In this document: positions 30,936 to 40,993 of the stretch, one piece after another
Layout of the letters: the number at the start of each line of letters is the position of its first letter
Numbering within the stretch: the first letter of the stretch is position 1
Assembly: GCF_000349725.1 (NCBI RefSeq)
Contig: NZ_KB714701.1
Span: 51,180-107,698 of the forward strand
DNA length: 56,519 nt
Reading direction: 5' to 3'
Source of the DNA: Ligilactobacillus pobuzihii E100301 = KCTC 13174
GTDB taxonomy: Bacteria > Bacillota > Bacilli > Lactobacillales > Lactobacillaceae
Made by a program: the position numbers and the translations under genes
Notes under the pieces: generated by a model
The model's input: only the letters and a program-made list of their open reading frames with translations
The model's database searches: none
What the model was told of the DNA's origin: nothing

Positions 30936-31577
30936 TTATTCACCTGATTGGTCAACATGGTTGAGAAAGTAAATCAATGTCTGTAATTCATTGGTCAAGT
31001 CAACATTTTGAATGCGTACACCATCTTGGACAGTAACACGTAAAGGTGTAAAGTTCAAAATTCCCTTGACCCCTGCTGCTACTAATTCATCAGTAACACG
31101 TTGTGCAACTGGAGAAGGCACAGTTAGGATCACAACTTCAATTTGTTGTTGAACTAACTGTTCTTTCATTTCACTCATTGGATAAATTGGCACACCACTT
31201 TGGATCGTGCCAGTGATTCGATCGTCAATATCAAATGCAGCGCTGATCCTAACATTATTGCTTCCATGAAAATTATAATTTAATAATGCATGACCTAAAT
31301 TACCTACACCGATCAGTCCAACATTTGTTAATTTGTCTTGGTTCAAAGTCTTCTTAAAGAAATCCAGCAGGCTTTTAACATCATAGCCATAGCCTCGTTT
31401 TCCTAATGCACCAAAATATGAAAAATCACGTCTGATCGTAGCAGAATCAACTTTAACTGCTTCTGCCAATTCAGTTGAAGAAATTCTCTTCTTTCCTGAA
31501 TTATATAATATACCTAAGTAACGATAATAAATCGGTAATCTTTTAGCCGTTGCTCTAGGTATTTTTGCGTTTACCAT
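30936..31577 (-). CDS. rex: Redox-sensing transcriptional repressor Rex
   Basis: Rex represses fermentation and NADH-consuming genes when NADH/NAD is low. The 213-residue protein has an N-terminal winged helix (about 1-80) with [16 protein letters not shown] and [14 protein letters not shown], then a Rossmann domain with GVGNLGHAL (about 92-100). ATG at 31577 follows AAGGGGC; the frame extends 25 codons upstream without support. Confidence 0.96.
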   Translation of the reverse strand: MVNAKIPRATAKRLPIYYRYLGILYNSGKKRISSTELAEAVKVDSATIRRDFSYFGALGKRGYGYDVKSLLDFFKKTLNQDKLTNVGLIGVGNLGHALLNYNFHGSNNVRISAAFDIDDRITGTIQSGVPIYPMSEMKEQLVQQQIEVVILTVPSPVAQRVTDELVAAGVKGILNFTPLRVTVQDGVRIQNVDLTNELQTLIYFLNHVDQSGE

Positions 31578-31752
31578 TTTAAAGCCCCTTTCACAAATGC
31601 TCACTGACATAATTCTACCATATAAAATTTCACAATCAAATAAAAAGTTCATTGATTCACAACTTAATTGAAAAAATTTAAATTTAGGACGATGTATTGC
31701 ACAGTATGCTAGAATAGTCTATGTAGAAAAAAATTAGGCAGGTGAAACATTT

Positions 31753-33702
31753 ATGCTTTTATTACAAGTCCAACAAGTCGCGCGTATTTTTGCTGGAGAT
31801 CCACTATTTGAAAACGTCGATTTGAATATCCAAGACAATTCTCGGATCGCACTTGTCGGACCAAATGGTGCAGGTAAATCTACTTTGATCAAGATGATCA
31901 TTGGCGAAAATGAACCCGATGAAGGCCAAATAGTTGGTCGTAAAGGCTTAACGATCGGATATTTAGCGCAAGACACTGGTTTAGAGTCAGAAGACACGAT
32001 CTATGATGAAATGTTAAAAGTCTTTTCAGGTTTGATCGCAATGGAAAAACAGATCCATCATTTGGAAAATCAAATTGCTGTCAGTCAAGACCACACTTCT
32101 TCTTCATACCAAGCATTACTCAAACAATATGATCAATTAATGCATGACTTTTCTGCCAAAAATGGCTATGGATATCAAGCAGAGATCCGTTCAGTTTTGC
32201 ACGGTTTTCATTTTTATGAAGAAGATCTTGATAAAAAAGTTTCTTCTTTATCGGGGGGACAAAAAACACGGTTGGCTTTGGCTCGTTTACTGCTCGAAAA
32301 AAGAGACTTACTAATTTTAGACGAACCTACCAACCATTTAGATATCGAGACCTTACAGTGGTTAGAAAATTACCTGCAGGGATATCCTGGGGCTTTGTTA
32401 CTTGTTTCTCATGATCGTTATTTTTTGGATAAAATAGTCACAAAAGTCTGCAATATAAGTCACAAGAAAGCCACCACATACCCAGGGAATTACTCTGAAT
32501 TTGTGAAACAAAAAGATGCAGCACAAAAACAGGCCTGGAAAGAATATGACAAACAACAAGCAGAAATTAGCAAGTTACAAGACTTTGTTAATAAAAACCT
32601 AGTGCGAGCAACAACTAGTAAGCGCGCACAGAGTCGGCAAAAGCAACTGGATAAAATGGAACGTATACAGCGTCCTGAAGGGGACGAAAAGGGGCCACAT
32701 TTTTCATTTACCCCTGCTTTTAAAAGTGGATCAGTTGTATTAACTGTTGCAGATGGTTATATTGGGCATGATCAACAAACAATTTCTGGCCCAGTCAACT
32801 TTGAACTACGTAAGAACAAGGTTTTAGCAGTTGTTGGACAAAATGGGATCGGCAAATCAACTCTACTCGAAAGCATTATCGGTCAGATCCCGTTCATCTC
32901 TGGTTCGGCTACATTTGGTACAAACGTCCAGTACGGTTATTATGACCAGGAACAAGAAGGTTTACATCCTAAAAAAAATGTCTTGAATGAGATCTGGGAT
33001 GAACACCCTACTACTCCAGAAAAAGATATTCGTTCACTTTTAGGTGGTTTTTTATTTAAGGGTGAAGACGTTAAAAAAATCGTGCATAGTTTATCTGGTG
33101 GTGAAAAGGCACGTCTTTTACTGACTAAGTTAGCCATGCAACATGATAATTTGTTGATTTTAGACGAACCTACCAACCATTTAGACATAAATAGCAAAGA
33201 GGTTTTAGAAAAAGCAATTCAAAACTTCACTGGCACAGTTTTATTCGTTTCACATGATCGTTATTTTATAAATCAAACAGCCGATGAGATCATCGAAATT
33301 TCTCCTTCTGGTAGTACACTATACCTTGGCGATTATGATTACTATATTGAGAAAAAAGAAGAGCAACGATTGATCGCTGAACAAAAAAATGCTGAACAAA
33401 CAGAAAGTGGGCAGCCTAAAAAAACCACTTCAACTGCGAAAAATAATTACGCTTTGAGTAAAAGTAAACAAAAACAACAGCGTAAATTAGAAAGACAAGT
33501 CGCACAACTAGAAGAAAAAGTTGATACTTTAGATCAACAAAAAACTGATCTAGAGCAGCAAATGTCTCAACCAGAAATATTCAATGACCCTTCAAAAATG
33601 CAAGAATTACAACAAAAATTGGAAAATATCAGTCAAGAATTAACTGACACTGAAGATCATTGGGAACAAAGTTCAGTTGAACTAGAAGAATTTATGTCAT
33701 AA
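31753..33702 (+). CDS. ABC-F family ATP-binding protein
   Basis: A 649-residue soluble protein with two ABC domains and no membrane segments. First domain: GPNGAGKST, LSGGQKTRLALARL, LLILDEPTNHLD. Second: GQNGIGKST, LSGGEKARLLLTKLA, LLILDEPTNHLD. The linker between them is charged and helical; a C-terminal coiled coil of about 100 residues follows (QKQQRKLERQVAQLEEK). This fits the YdiF/Uup-type housekeeping ABC-F group that acts on ribosomes. There is no evidence for antibiotic resistance. Confidence 0.92.
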   Translation: MLLLQVQQVARIFAGDPLFENVDLNIQDNSRIALVGPNGAGKSTLIKMIIGENEPDEGQIVGRKGLTIGYLAQDTGLESEDTIYDEMLKVFSGLIAMEKQIHHLENQIAVSQDHTSSSYQALLKQYDQLMHDFSAKNGYGYQAEIRSVLHGFHFYEEDLDKKVSSLSGGQKTRLALARLLLEKRDLLILDEPTNHLDIETLQWLENYLQGYPGALLLVSHDRYFLDKIVTKVCNISHKKATTYPGNYSEFVKQKDAAQKQAWKEYDKQQAEISKLQDFVNKNLVRATTSKRAQSRQKQLDKMERIQRPEGDEKGPHFSFTPAFKSGSVVLTVADGYIGHDQQTISGPVNFELRKNKVLAVVGQNGIGKSTLLESIIGQIPFISGSATFGTNVQYGYYDQEQEGLHPKKNVLNEIWDEHPTTPEKDIRSLLGGFLFKGEDVKKIVHSLSGGEKARLLLTKLAMQHDNLLILDEPTNHLDINSKEVLEKAIQNFTGTVLFVSHDRYFINQTADEIIEISPSGSTLYLGDYDYYIEKKEEQRLIAEQKNAEQTESGQPKKTTSTAKNNYALSKSKQKQQRKLERQVAQLEEKVDTLDQQKTDLEQQMSQPEIFNDPSKMQELQQKLENISQELTDTEDHWEQSSVELEEFMS

Positions 33703-33705
33703 AAA

Positions 33706-33812
33706 ATGAGCGGGAACATAACTAACTATGCGATTTTAAAAGGGCCGTCGATCTAACCCATTTAAATGGGTTAGATCAGCGGCCCTTAAACGTGTTCCAA
33801 AAGATGTTTTCC
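33706..33812 (-). repeat. Dispersed structured element, copy 4 (truncated)
   Basis: Same orientation as copy 1. It keeps one end (GAGCGGGAACATAACTAAC) and a long, almost perfect hairpin 2 (33740-33787), then stops at TTCCAAAAGATG; hairpin 1 is absent. It sits between the convergent ABC-F gene and tsaD. Confidence 0.8.
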
Positions 33813-33827
33813 ACTTTTTTTATGCGA

Positions 33828-34859
33828 TTATTCTGACAACCATGAAAATTCTAAACCCGGTTCTGCGTTCAAGGACATATCGCCCCTAACCCCATGTTTA
33901 TAAGCCACATATCCTGCCGCTCCGATCATAGCTGCATTATCACCACAATATTTTAATGGTGCCTCGATCAATGCAAGACCTGATAATTTGCTACACTCTT
34001 CTTTTAAACGAGCACGCAATTCACTGTTAGCTGCCACTCCTCCTGCTAAGATCAGTTGTTTGACTGGATATTTTTGAAGTGCACGTAACGTTTTCTCAGA
34101 TAAAACATCAACGACACTTTGTTGAAAACTAGCCGCTAAATCAGCCTGAGACAACTTTTCCCCTATCTGATCAGCATGGTGGACCGTATTGATAAATGCA
34201 CTTTTCAAACCACTAAAGCTAAAATCAAAGTTATCTTCTTTTTCCATCGCACGCGGAAAATTAAAAGTATCTTTACCTTGATGTGCTAATTCATCGATTT
34301 CTTTACCAGCAGGATAATTTAATCCTAGTACACGACCAATTTTGTCAAATGCCTCCCCGCAAGCATCGTCACGTGTTTCCCCGATAATTTGGTACTCATT
34401 TTCTTTCGGCATATAAACTAATTCTGTATGACCACCAGAAACCAATAAAGCCAAAGTGGGGAATTCTATCGGAGCGCTATAACGTGCTGCATAAATGTGT
34501 CCGGCCATATGATTTACTGGCACTAAAGGTAAACCATGTGCAAAAGCAACTGCCTTAGCTGCCGATACGCCTACCAAAAGTGCACCAACTAAGCCAGGAC
34601 CATATGTCACTGCAATTGCGGAAAGATCGTCATATGCTAAACCTGTTTCTTGAAAAACATCATCTAAACAACCAATGATCTGTTCAATATGGTGACGACT
34701 AGCCACTTCTGGTACGACTCCACCAAAGCGCTGATGACTTTTGATTTGTGTTGCAGTCGACTGAGCCAAAACTTCAGATCCATTTTTAACTAAGGCCACA
34801 CTCGTTTCATCACAACTCGATTCAAAAGCCAAAATAATTGTATCTTTTTCTTCATTCAT
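33828..34859 (-). CDS. tsaD: tRNA t6A37 threonylcarbamoyltransferase TsaD
   Basis: Transfers threonylcarbamoyl to A37 of ANN-decoding tRNAs, with TsaB. The 343-residue protein has the metal-binding HMAGH (His117 and His121), ESSCDETS at the N-terminus, the [10 protein letters not shown] loop and the SGGHTELV motif. It is last of tsaB-rimI-tsaD and overlaps rimI by eight bases. Confidence 0.97.
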   Translation of the reverse strand: MNEEKDTIILAFESSCDETSVALVKNGSEVLAQSTATQIKSHQRFGGVVPEVASRHHIEQIIGCLDDVFQETGLAYDDLSAIAVTYGPGLVGALLVGVSAAKAVAFAHGLPLVPVNHMAGHIYAARYSAPIEFPTLALLVSGGHTELVYMPKENEYQIIGETRDDACGEAFDKIGRVLGLNYPAGKEIDELAHQGKDTFNFPRAMEKEDNFDFSFSGLKSAFINTVHHADQIGEKLSQADLAASFQQSVVDVLSEKTLRALQKYPVKQLILAGGVAANSELRARLKEECSKLSGLALIEAPLKYCGDNAAMIGAAGYVAYKHGVRGDMSLNAEPGLEFSWLSE

Positions 34860-35439
34860 TTATTATCTTGTCCTTATTCTCATTAACTAAAAATTGAAAC
34901 TCTTTCATTTCACTTTCAGATTGACTAGATTTTTGCGTCTCGACTTTTTTAAAACCAATTTCACGATAAAATTCACCTAGCTTTATTTGATCATTTCTGA
35001 CCTGAACAAAAACTGAACGGATCCCCGCTTGTTGTGCTTTATTCAATAAACTCATCACCAAGTACGTTCCGACATCCTGGTTACCATAGCGTGGCAAAAC
35101 AGACAAACGCATCACACGCATTCTCGTCATCGAAGCATTTACGCGACAACCAATAAATGCGATCAGCCGATCATTTTTACGCAAACCAAAATATAAAGAC
35201 TTTTTCTGATCGCGCATTCGTAAATGAAAAGTTTTATTATTCCATACGTCTTCTTCTGGCTGTGACCTTTCCTCAACGGCTACCATTTCTGGGATCGTCG
35301 AAACTACATTACGACACAAGAAATAGTCTTGGCCATTTATCGAAACATCTTTATTTTTAAAGTCTAAATTTTTATCCTGAAATGTCATTTTAATCTTGTT
35401 AGTTAATTCGTCTTTAATATTTTTTAACGTAAGGTCCAT
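34852..35439 (-). CDS. rimI: GNAT N-acetyltransferase, RimI-like
   Basis: A 195-residue GNAT protein in the tsaB-tsaD cluster, where the ribosomal S18 alanine acetyltransferase RimI is normally found. The acetyl-CoA-binding region is [20 protein letters not shown] (about residues 112-131), followed by FYREIGFKK. It is longer than most RimI proteins, with about 35 extra N-terminal residues. ATG at 35439 follows AAGGAAAGG; it overlaps tsaB. Position supports RimI, but the true acceptor is unproven. Confidence 0.85.
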   Translation of the reverse strand: MDLTLKNIKDELTNKIKMTFQDKNLDFKNKDVSINGQDYFLCRNVVSTIPEMVAVEERSQPEEDVWNNKTFHLRMRDQKKSLYFGLRKNDRLIAFIGCRVNASMTRMRVMRLSVLPRYGNQDVGTYLVMSLLNKAQQAGIRSVFVQVRNDQIKLGEFYREIGFKKVETQKSSQSESEMKEFQFLVNENKDKIINE

Positions 35440-36142
35440 GTTTTTCCTTTCCTTGCGGATTTTTCTCTAACCACTGTGATTCTGCTTGTGTTAAACGTAA
35501 GTATTTTGGCACAAAATCACTTACACTTTGTGGTTTCTCACTAGCACCTAGCAATCCTAAATTAAAAGCTCGTGGGATCGCAGAATCAGCAGGAGCGAAA
35601 CTGTAGTCTTGTCCTGCCATTAACTCTAGAAGTTCGTCTTTAAATTTAACAAGATCGGCTCCAATAAAACAGACTTTTTTCCCTACGAGCTGAGCACAAA
35701 GATCTTTAAAAGAAATATGTTGGTCAGGTAAAGCATTTATGAGCTGATCATTATCCCAAACGTATCCCCCAGCAAAGACATTATCTCGTCTGGCATCAAA
35801 AACTGGAACCAATAAAGTTTCATGGTCTACATGAACTGCTGCTGCTAAAACTGCCAGACTTGAAACACCTACTAATTCTTTATCCAAACTGTAGGCTAAA
35901 GCTTTTGCTGTTGTGACACCGATCCGTAAACCAGTATATGAGCCTGGCCCTTTTGCAACTACAACTCGGTCAATTTCTGTTGGCTTTAAATGACTTTGCT
36001 CAAATATTTCACTAATAGCTGGCATTAATGCCACGCTATGGTTTTTGCTAACAGTTGTCGTATTTTCTGCTAACAAACTTTGATCCTCCAATAAAGCCAC
36101 ACTTAATGGTCGATTAGAGGTATCAATTGCAAGAATTTTCAT
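35414..36142 (-). CDS. tsaB: tRNA t6A37 synthesis protein TsaB
   Basis: Non-catalytic ASKHA-fold partner of TsaD. From ATG at 36142 the 242-residue protein starts MKILAIDTSNRPLSVALL and contains GPGSYTGLRIGVTTAKALA (about 68-86). Upstream frame to 36244 lacks homology and binding site; GAGG lies before 36142. It is the first gene of the t6A cluster. Confidence 0.94.
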   Translation of the reverse strand: MKILAIDTSNRPLSVALLEDQSLLAENTTTVSKNHSVALMPAISEIFEQSHLKPTEIDRVVVAKGPGSYTGLRIGVTTAKALAYSLDKELVGVSSLAVLAAAVHVDHETLLVPVFDARRDNVFAGGYVWDNDQLINALPDQHISFKDLCAQLVGKKVCFIGADLVKFKDELLELMAGQDYSFAPADSAIPRAFNLGLLGASEKPQSVSDFVPKYLRLTQAESQWLEKNPQGKEKHGPYVKKY

Positions 36143-36339
36143 GTTATGTTCAGTCCTCTTTTTTACGCTTGATCCTTCTTTAATTAGTTTAACATAAACC
36201 CACGCATACATTTCACAAAATAGAAAAATGTCTCTTGTTTTCATAAAAATATCTCCTCAGATATTTTACTATGATGTCAAAAATCATTATAATTGTTAAG
36301 TATTTCAATTTAAAATCAAATGCAATTTGGAGTGAAAAA

Positions 36340-37314
36340 ATGAAAACAATTTTAGTTTTACATACAGGTGGAACGATTGCCATGTCTGAAGGAGAAAATG
36401 GTGCAATTATTCCTGGAGAACAAAATCCACTTAATAGTTTCAATAACCCTTTTACGGGAAAAATAAAGTTAGATATTCGTAATCCGTTCAACTTACCTTC
36501 ACCTCATATGCGCCCACAAGAAATGCTCACTTTAAGAAATAAAATAATCGAGGCAGAAAGTGAAGGCATAGATGGTGTCGTGATCACACATGGAACTGAT
36601 ACGTTAGAAGAAACTGCCTATTTCTTAGATCTTACTTTACCATCAGAAATACCAGTAGTGGTTACTGGAGCAATGCGTTCTGCTAACGAGATCGGTTCGG
36701 ATGGTTTACACAATTTTCAAACAGCTATTCAAACTGCTGCTAGTGATGAGGCTCATGGTAAGGGTGTTCTGGTCGTAATGAATGATGAAATTCATACTGC
36801 AAGGTTCGTTACAAAAACACATACTACAAATGTTGCTACCTTCCGGACCCCAACTTTCGGACCAGTTGGCTCGATTTCAAAGGAAAGGGTCACATTTTTT
36901 TCCAAACTAATTCGGCAAACTTATGTACCGATCGATCACATTGTCGATAATGTATATTTATTAAAAGCTTTCGCAGGTATGGGCCCTGAACTTTTTAAAG
37001 CACTTGTTAAACAAAATATTAGCGGTGTCGTGATCGAGGCTTTAGGTGCAGGTAACCTTCCCCCTGCTACTTTACCTGGACTTCAAGCATTATTAGATCA
37101 AAATGTCCCTGTCGTTATCGTCTCCCGTTGCTTTAATGGTACAGCTGAAAGTGTCTATGATTATGCAGGCGGTGGAGTTCGCTTAGAACAAATGGGTGCT
37201 ATTTTCTGTCACGGTTTAAATGGTCAAAAAGCACGAATTAAATTACTAGTGGGACTCAGTGCTGACATGTCATCAAATGACCTAGCATCATTTGTTAGTG
37301 ACGCAGTTTCTTGA
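36340..37314 (+). CDS. ansA: Type I L-asparaginase
   Basis: Hydrolyses asparagine to aspartate and ammonia. The 324-residue protein has the catalytic threonines in HTGGTIAMSE (Thr12) and ITHGTDTLEETA (about residue 90). No signal peptide is present, so it is the cytoplasmic type. ATG at 36340 has TTGGAGTG upstream; the frame starts earlier, but without a binding site. It is divergent from tsaB and convergent with the thioesterase gene. Confidence 0.93.
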   Translation: MKTILVLHTGGTIAMSEGENGAIIPGEQNPLNSFNNPFTGKIKLDIRNPFNLPSPHMRPQEMLTLRNKIIEAESEGIDGVVITHGTDTLEETAYFLDLTLPSEIPVVVTGAMRSANEIGSDGLHNFQTAIQTAASDEAHGKGVLVVMNDEIHTARFVTKTHTTNVATFRTPTFGPVGSISKERVTFFSKLIRQTYVPIDHIVDNVYLLKAFAGMGPELFKALVKQNISGVVIEALGAGNLPPATLPGLQALLDQNVPVVIVSRCFNGTAESVYDYAGGGVRLEQMGAIFCHGLNGQKARIKLLVGLSADMSSNDLASFVSDAVS

Positions 37315-37354
37315 TCACCAATCACCATTTTTAATGATTTAAAGGTGCTGTTAA

Positions 37355-37461
37355 GATTCTAAAAGGGGCCATCGATCTAACCCATTAAATACGGTTAAAT
37401 CGACGGCCCCTTAATCATGTTCCAAAAGAAAGATTGAAGCATCTTTTGTCTCGCTCTCTTA
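37355..37461 (-). repeat. Dispersed structured element, copy 5 (internally deleted)
   Basis: Orientation as copy 1. Hairpin 2 (37363-37412) has a compensated extra G-C pair (GGGGCC with GGCCCC) compared with the other copies. The far end TTTTGTCTCGCTCTC is present, but hairpin 1 is missing. It lies between the asparaginase and thioesterase genes, which converge. Confidence 0.82.
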
Positions 37462-37501
37462 CAAAAGAGGTGATAGTAAAAAATTCCTAACGCCCTTATA
37501 A

Positions 37502-38242
37502 TTATTTAATTTTTTCCCACTGACATTCGGCCAAACAATTTTGCTGGTCGCCTGTTGTGATCAAATGCTTAGTAGTCAAGTTTTTTTCGTCTAATTCAAC
37601 CTCACTAGTGATCTGGTCACCATAATACACTTCTTGACGATACGAAATATTCATCTTAGTTAAGCGATGGTTCAACAAAAAATCAGATGATAAAGCATCT
37701 AACATCCAGTCAAAATAGTGCACGTTATTGACATGATGATTAGCATCAATATCCATGAAACGAACCCGGTAGTTTTTTTGACCACTAATATTTTCAACGG
37801 ACTGTGGCGTTTTTAACCGTTCAATTCTTTTAGTATATTCAGCTTCATATGGTGTAATAATATCTACGGGCAACCGCACGATTTTGCGCTTTTGACGATC
37901 CATCAGAACAAAAACACTGTGCATTTTAACTAATTCATTTCCATGTTGATCTTCTACCTTAAAATCACGATAACAAAAGAAACGATTATAACTTTTTGCG
38001 ATCGTAGAAAGTGTAATCACATCATCAGCTTGTGGCAAACGAGTTATATCAATGATATGTTGTGTCACTACCCAACCTAATCCACGTTTTGCGATCTTTT
38101 CGTTAGTCACGCCTAATTGTTTACTTTGATCTTCTGAAGCTAACATCATTAAGTCAACTAAACGACCAATTCCCACAGTACCAGTTACGTTCGTTTCATA
38201 ATAGACAACACGATGATCTTCACTATATTGTTTTGCACTCAT
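37502..38242 (-). CDS. Acyl-ACP thioesterase
   Basis: A 246-residue double hot-dog protein of the FatA/acyl-ACP thioesterase family, which releases free fatty acids from acyl carrier protein. The first hot-dog (about 1-135) contains the helix GIGRLVDLMMLASEDQ; the second begins near 150 with YRVRFMDIDANHHVNNVHYFDWML, carrying the conserved Asp, Asn and His. ATG at 38242 follows AGAGG. It is the last gene of the dnaX-to-rsmI run but is separated from rsmI by a probable terminator. Confidence 0.88.
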   Translation of the reverse strand: MSAKQYSEDHRVVYYETNVTGTVGIGRLVDLMMLASEDQSKQLGVTNEKIAKRGLGWVVTQHIIDITRLPQADDVITLSTIAKSYNRFFCYRDFKVEDQHGNELVKMHSVFVLMDRQKRKIVRLPVDIITPYEAEYTKRIERLKTPQSVENISGQKNYRVRFMDIDANHHVNNVHYFDWMLDALSSDFLLNHRLTKMNISYRQEVYYGDQITSEVELDEKNLTTKHLITTGDQQNCLAECQWEKIK

Positions 38243-38307
38243 TTTAAATAACCTCTGCTTTACTTCGTAATTTAATTTGAACTTAAATTTTTAACTAAGC
38301 ATTGATA

Positions 38308-38350
38308 CAAAAAAACGAGCTTGATGTAAAAACACCTAAGCAACGTTTTT
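38308..38350 (-). terminator. Probable terminator after rsmI
   Basis: On the minus strand ACGTTGCTTAGGTGT and ACATCAAGCTCGT form an interrupted stem followed by TTTTTT. Pairing is imperfect, so some read-through to the thioesterase gene is possible. Confidence 0.6.
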
Positions 38351-38383
38351 ATGAATAATGGCTTACAAACATTTTACTAAAAA

Positions 38384-39262
38384 CTAGTCAAGATGATGAT
38401 ATTTATTATAAACAACTTGTTTTTTTAGCTTGTTTTGTTTTGCAACTTGTTTGATTGCATCATTCGGTTTTAAATTTTCATTTTTAAGTAAGAGCTCAAC
38501 CTGTTCTTCAAGAGGTAAAATAGCCTGTGATTGTGCTTGTTGTGGTTCAGGATTTCCCTCAACTATTAATACAAACTCACCCTTGATTTCTGAACTATTA
38601 GCCCATTCATACGCTTCTGCGATCGTTCCACGTAAGAATTCTTCGTATCGTTTAGTTAGTTCACGACACAAAACTATACGTCGTTTTGCCCCCAGTATCT
38701 CACTTAAACTTTTTAAAGTCTTCACCAGGCGATGTGGTGCTTCATAAAAAATCAAAGAAACTCTCTGAGCAGATAACTCTTCTAATTCCTGCCGCCTTTC
38801 AGTATTTTTGCGTGATAAAAAACCGTAGAACAAAAAAGGCTGGGGGCACAGACTAGAAGCAATCAATGCTGTCAAGGCTGCATTTGGACCAGGAATCGGG
38901 ACGACCCTGATCTGAGCATTAACACAAGCTTCAACTAATTCAGAACCCGGATCACTAATAGACGGCATACCTGCATCACTGACCTGTGCGATATCTACTC
39001 CCATTTGTAATTTTTTAATTAACTGTGGGATCCGCTCATTTGTATTATATTCATGAAAACTGATCTGTTTTGTTGTAATTTCAAAATGATTTAATAGTTT
39101 TTGGGTATTTCGAGTATCCTCAGCTGCGATCAAATCCACATCTTGCAAAGTTGAAATAGCACGTGAACTCATATCGCCTAAATTTCCGATCGGTGTCGGC
39201 ACTAAATATAACGTCCCCTTAATGTTTTCACCACGAAAACTACTAGTGATTTGAATACTCAT
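38384..39262 (-). CDS. rsmI: 16S rRNA 2'-O-methyltransferase RsmI
   Basis: Methylates the ribose of C1402 in 16S rRNA. The 292-residue protein has the tetrapyrrole-methylase-like fold with LVPTPIGNLGDMSSRA near residue 19, AEDTRNTQKLL, and the GMPSISDPG and PGPNAALTALI motifs. I chose ATG at 39262 after GGGGAGAAG; it shares one base with the yabA stop codon (TAATG), an efficient coupling. Confidence 0.95.
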   Translation of the reverse strand: MSIQITSSFRGENIKGTLYLVPTPIGNLGDMSSRAISTLQDVDLIAAEDTRNTQKLLNHFEITTKQISFHEYNTNERIPQLIKKLQMGVDIAQVSDAGMPSISDPGSELVEACVNAQIRVVPIPGPNAALTALIASSLCPQPFLFYGFLSRKNTERRQELEELSAQRVSLIFYEAPHRLVKTLKSLSEILGAKRRIVLCRELTKRYEEFLRGTIAEAYEWANSSEIKGEFVLIVEGNPEPQQAQSQAILPLEEQVELLLKNENLKPNDAIKQVAKQNKLKKQVVYNKYHHLD

Positions 39263-39609
39263 TAACTTCTCTCCCCGTAAATGACATCCTGACAAAAAAC
39301 GCACGGCTCGTCATTGATCCTTCTCGAGCCATACATGTTATCCACGTTACAGACATGAAAACCTTCTTCATACAGTTTTTCCAAATTTTGGCGGGATTTT
39401 GACAAACCTGTTGCATTATTTTTAGAGGTTGTCTTATCTTCAAGCTCACGCAATCGTTCGCGCAAATGTTGATTTTCGATCTCAAGTTCAGCGTTTTTCT
39501 CAATCAAATATCTTATTGAATCTTGTGTATCACCTATTGTTAGGCGCAGTTCGTCTGCTTTTTTACCTAACTGATCAAAATTGTCATATAACTCACGTTT
39601 ATCCAACAC
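39262..39609 (-). CDS. yabA: Replication initiation control protein YabA
   Basis: YabA restrains DnaA at the origin and binds DnaN. The 115-residue protein has an N-terminal coiled coil (about 1-60, heptads rich in L and E) and a C-terminal zinc site from His85, Cys87, Cys103 and Cys106 (HVC and CVFC). It lies between holB and rsmI, as in Bacillus. Confidence 0.95.
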   Translation of the reverse strand: MLDKRELYDNFDQLGKKADELRLTIGDTQDSIRYLIEKNAELEIENQHLRERLRELEDKTTSKNNATGLSKSRQNLEKLYEEGFHVCNVDNMYGSRRINDEPCVFCQDVIYGERS

Positions 39610-39622
39610 AATTCACCTTCAC

Positions 39623-40609
39623 TTATTGATGATAACAATCACATAATTCCAACGTTAACGACTCTAAAATATTCTGAATCGAGACATTGACCGACAGCAA
39701 TCTCCACTTTTTTAAAACAGTTTCACAAGCATTGGTGGCTGCCGCTGCGGAAATATTTTTCATTTTTGAACTAAAATCTTTTTCAAACATTGTAAAAACA
39801 AACTGTTGGTTAGGATTATTTGCAAAAAGCATTAAATCACGAGCCAACAAAGCTATTAAAAATAATAAATTATCTTGTTTTTCGCGCGAATCAACTAACG
39901 GAACTAAAGTGGTTTGTACTTTAACAAAAGCAATTAAATCATTCTTTAAAACCGCACTATACCAACTCCACAGATTTTTGATCAATTTCTGAAAATCTTC
40001 ATCTTCATTGATCTGTTCTGCTCGATCAACATTTTTTGTCAAATTGACCAGTAAGTTAGCCTGATTTTTTTCGATTCCATCTGACTCTAACTTCTCAATT
40101 AGTAAAGGAAGTTGAGGCGCATTCAACTCTAACAACTGACACCTTGAAATAATCGTGGGTAGGATCTTATTTTGCTCACTAGTCAGCAAAAAAGCTGTCA
40201 CAGTCCCACTCGGTTCTTCCAAAAATTTTAATAAACCGTTCGCAGCACTGATTGACATCTTTTCTGCGTCCTCAATAATAAAAACTTTTTGGACTCCTTC
40301 CACACCACTTTTGGCAAATTCAGATTTCAAATAACGAATTTGGTCGATTTTGATCGACAAACCAGCAGGTGCGATCTCAACAACATCTGGATGCTCATTT
40401 TGGCTGATCCGCAAACATTCAGAACAATGATCACATGGACCAGACAAACTAGGATCCTCACAAAATAGTAACTTTGCAACCCACAATGCTAATTCTTTTT
40501 TTCCAGATCCAGACTCCCCCGTTAACAAGTATGCATGAGCTAAACGCTTATGTGAAATAAGGTCAGCAAAATGATTTGTTAATCGTGGCTGAGCTTTTTT
40601 AATATCCAT
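39623..40609 (-). CDS. holB: DNA polymerase III subunit delta prime
   Basis: Clamp-loader subunit of 328 residues. It has a modified P-loop GESGSGKKE near residue 31, a zinc module with spaced cysteines (CEDP...CDHCSEC, about 49-65) and the SRC motif (TIISRCQLLE). ATG at 40609 is 12 bases after darA, with only a weak binding site, so translation may rely on coupling. Confidence 0.95.
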   Translation of the reverse strand: MDIKKAQPRLTNHFADLISHKRLAHAYLLTGESGSGKKELALWVAKLLFCEDPSLSGPCDHCSECLRISQNEHPDVVEIAPAGLSIKIDQIRYLKSEFAKSGVEGVQKVFIIEDAEKMSISAANGLLKFLEEPSGTVTAFLLTSEQNKILPTIISRCQLLELNAPQLPLLIEKLESDGIEKNQANLLVNLTKNVDRAEQINEDEDFQKLIKNLWSWYSAVLKNDLIAFVKVQTTLVPLVDSREKQDNLLFLIALLARDLMLFANNPNQQFVFTMFEKDFSSKMKNISAAAATNACETVLKKWRLLSVNVSIQNILESLTLELCDCYHQ

Positions 40610-40621
40610 TAGCCGTCACGC

Positions 40622-40951
40622 TTAGAATTGATGAAACGCGTCTATTGGCAACACGAAAACTGTCGCTCCACCAACTTGAACTTCTACTGGATATGCCCCA
40701 GCAGCTTCCATTGGTGAATCTAAGTTTACTGGCGGTGCCATAAATTGTTTTCTTGTCTTTGAAGTCGTTTTGATCAATTCTAAGACACTTTCAACCTTTT
40801 CATCTTCCACACCCACTAAAAATGTCGAATTACCAGACCGGAGGAACCCACCGGTCGATGAAAGTTTAGTTGCCCGAATGTCTTGTTCTATAAAAGCATT
40901 GCTTAATCGGTTACTGTCTTTATCTTGAATGATTGCAATAATCAATTTCAT
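40622..40951 (-). CDS. darA: Cyclic di-AMP receptor DarA (PII-like)
   Basis: A 109-residue PII-like protein that binds c-di-AMP (DarA/PstA, formerly YaaQ). The start MKLIIAIIQDKDSNRLSNAF and the segment TKLSSTGGFLRSGNSTFLVGVEDE are characteristic, including the ligand-contact loop. ATG at 40951 follows GGAGG. It sits between tmk and holB, as in Bacillus. Its target is unknown. Confidence 0.94.
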   Translation of the reverse strand: MKLIIAIIQDKDSNRLSNAFIEQDIRATKLSSTGGFLRSGNSTFLVGVEDEKVESVLELIKTTSKTRKQFMAPPVNLDSPMEAAGAYPVEVQVGGATVFVLPIDAFHQF

Positions 40952-40993
40952 GGTTTCTACCTCCAAAATTTCTATACTAAATAGTTAACTTTA

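Noticed and set aside
31578-31660. Possible Rex operator half-sites (TTGTGAAAT, TTGTGAATC) upstream of rex
   Set aside because: Neither forms the full TTGTGAAAN4TTTCACAA palindrome; too weak to claim autoregulation.
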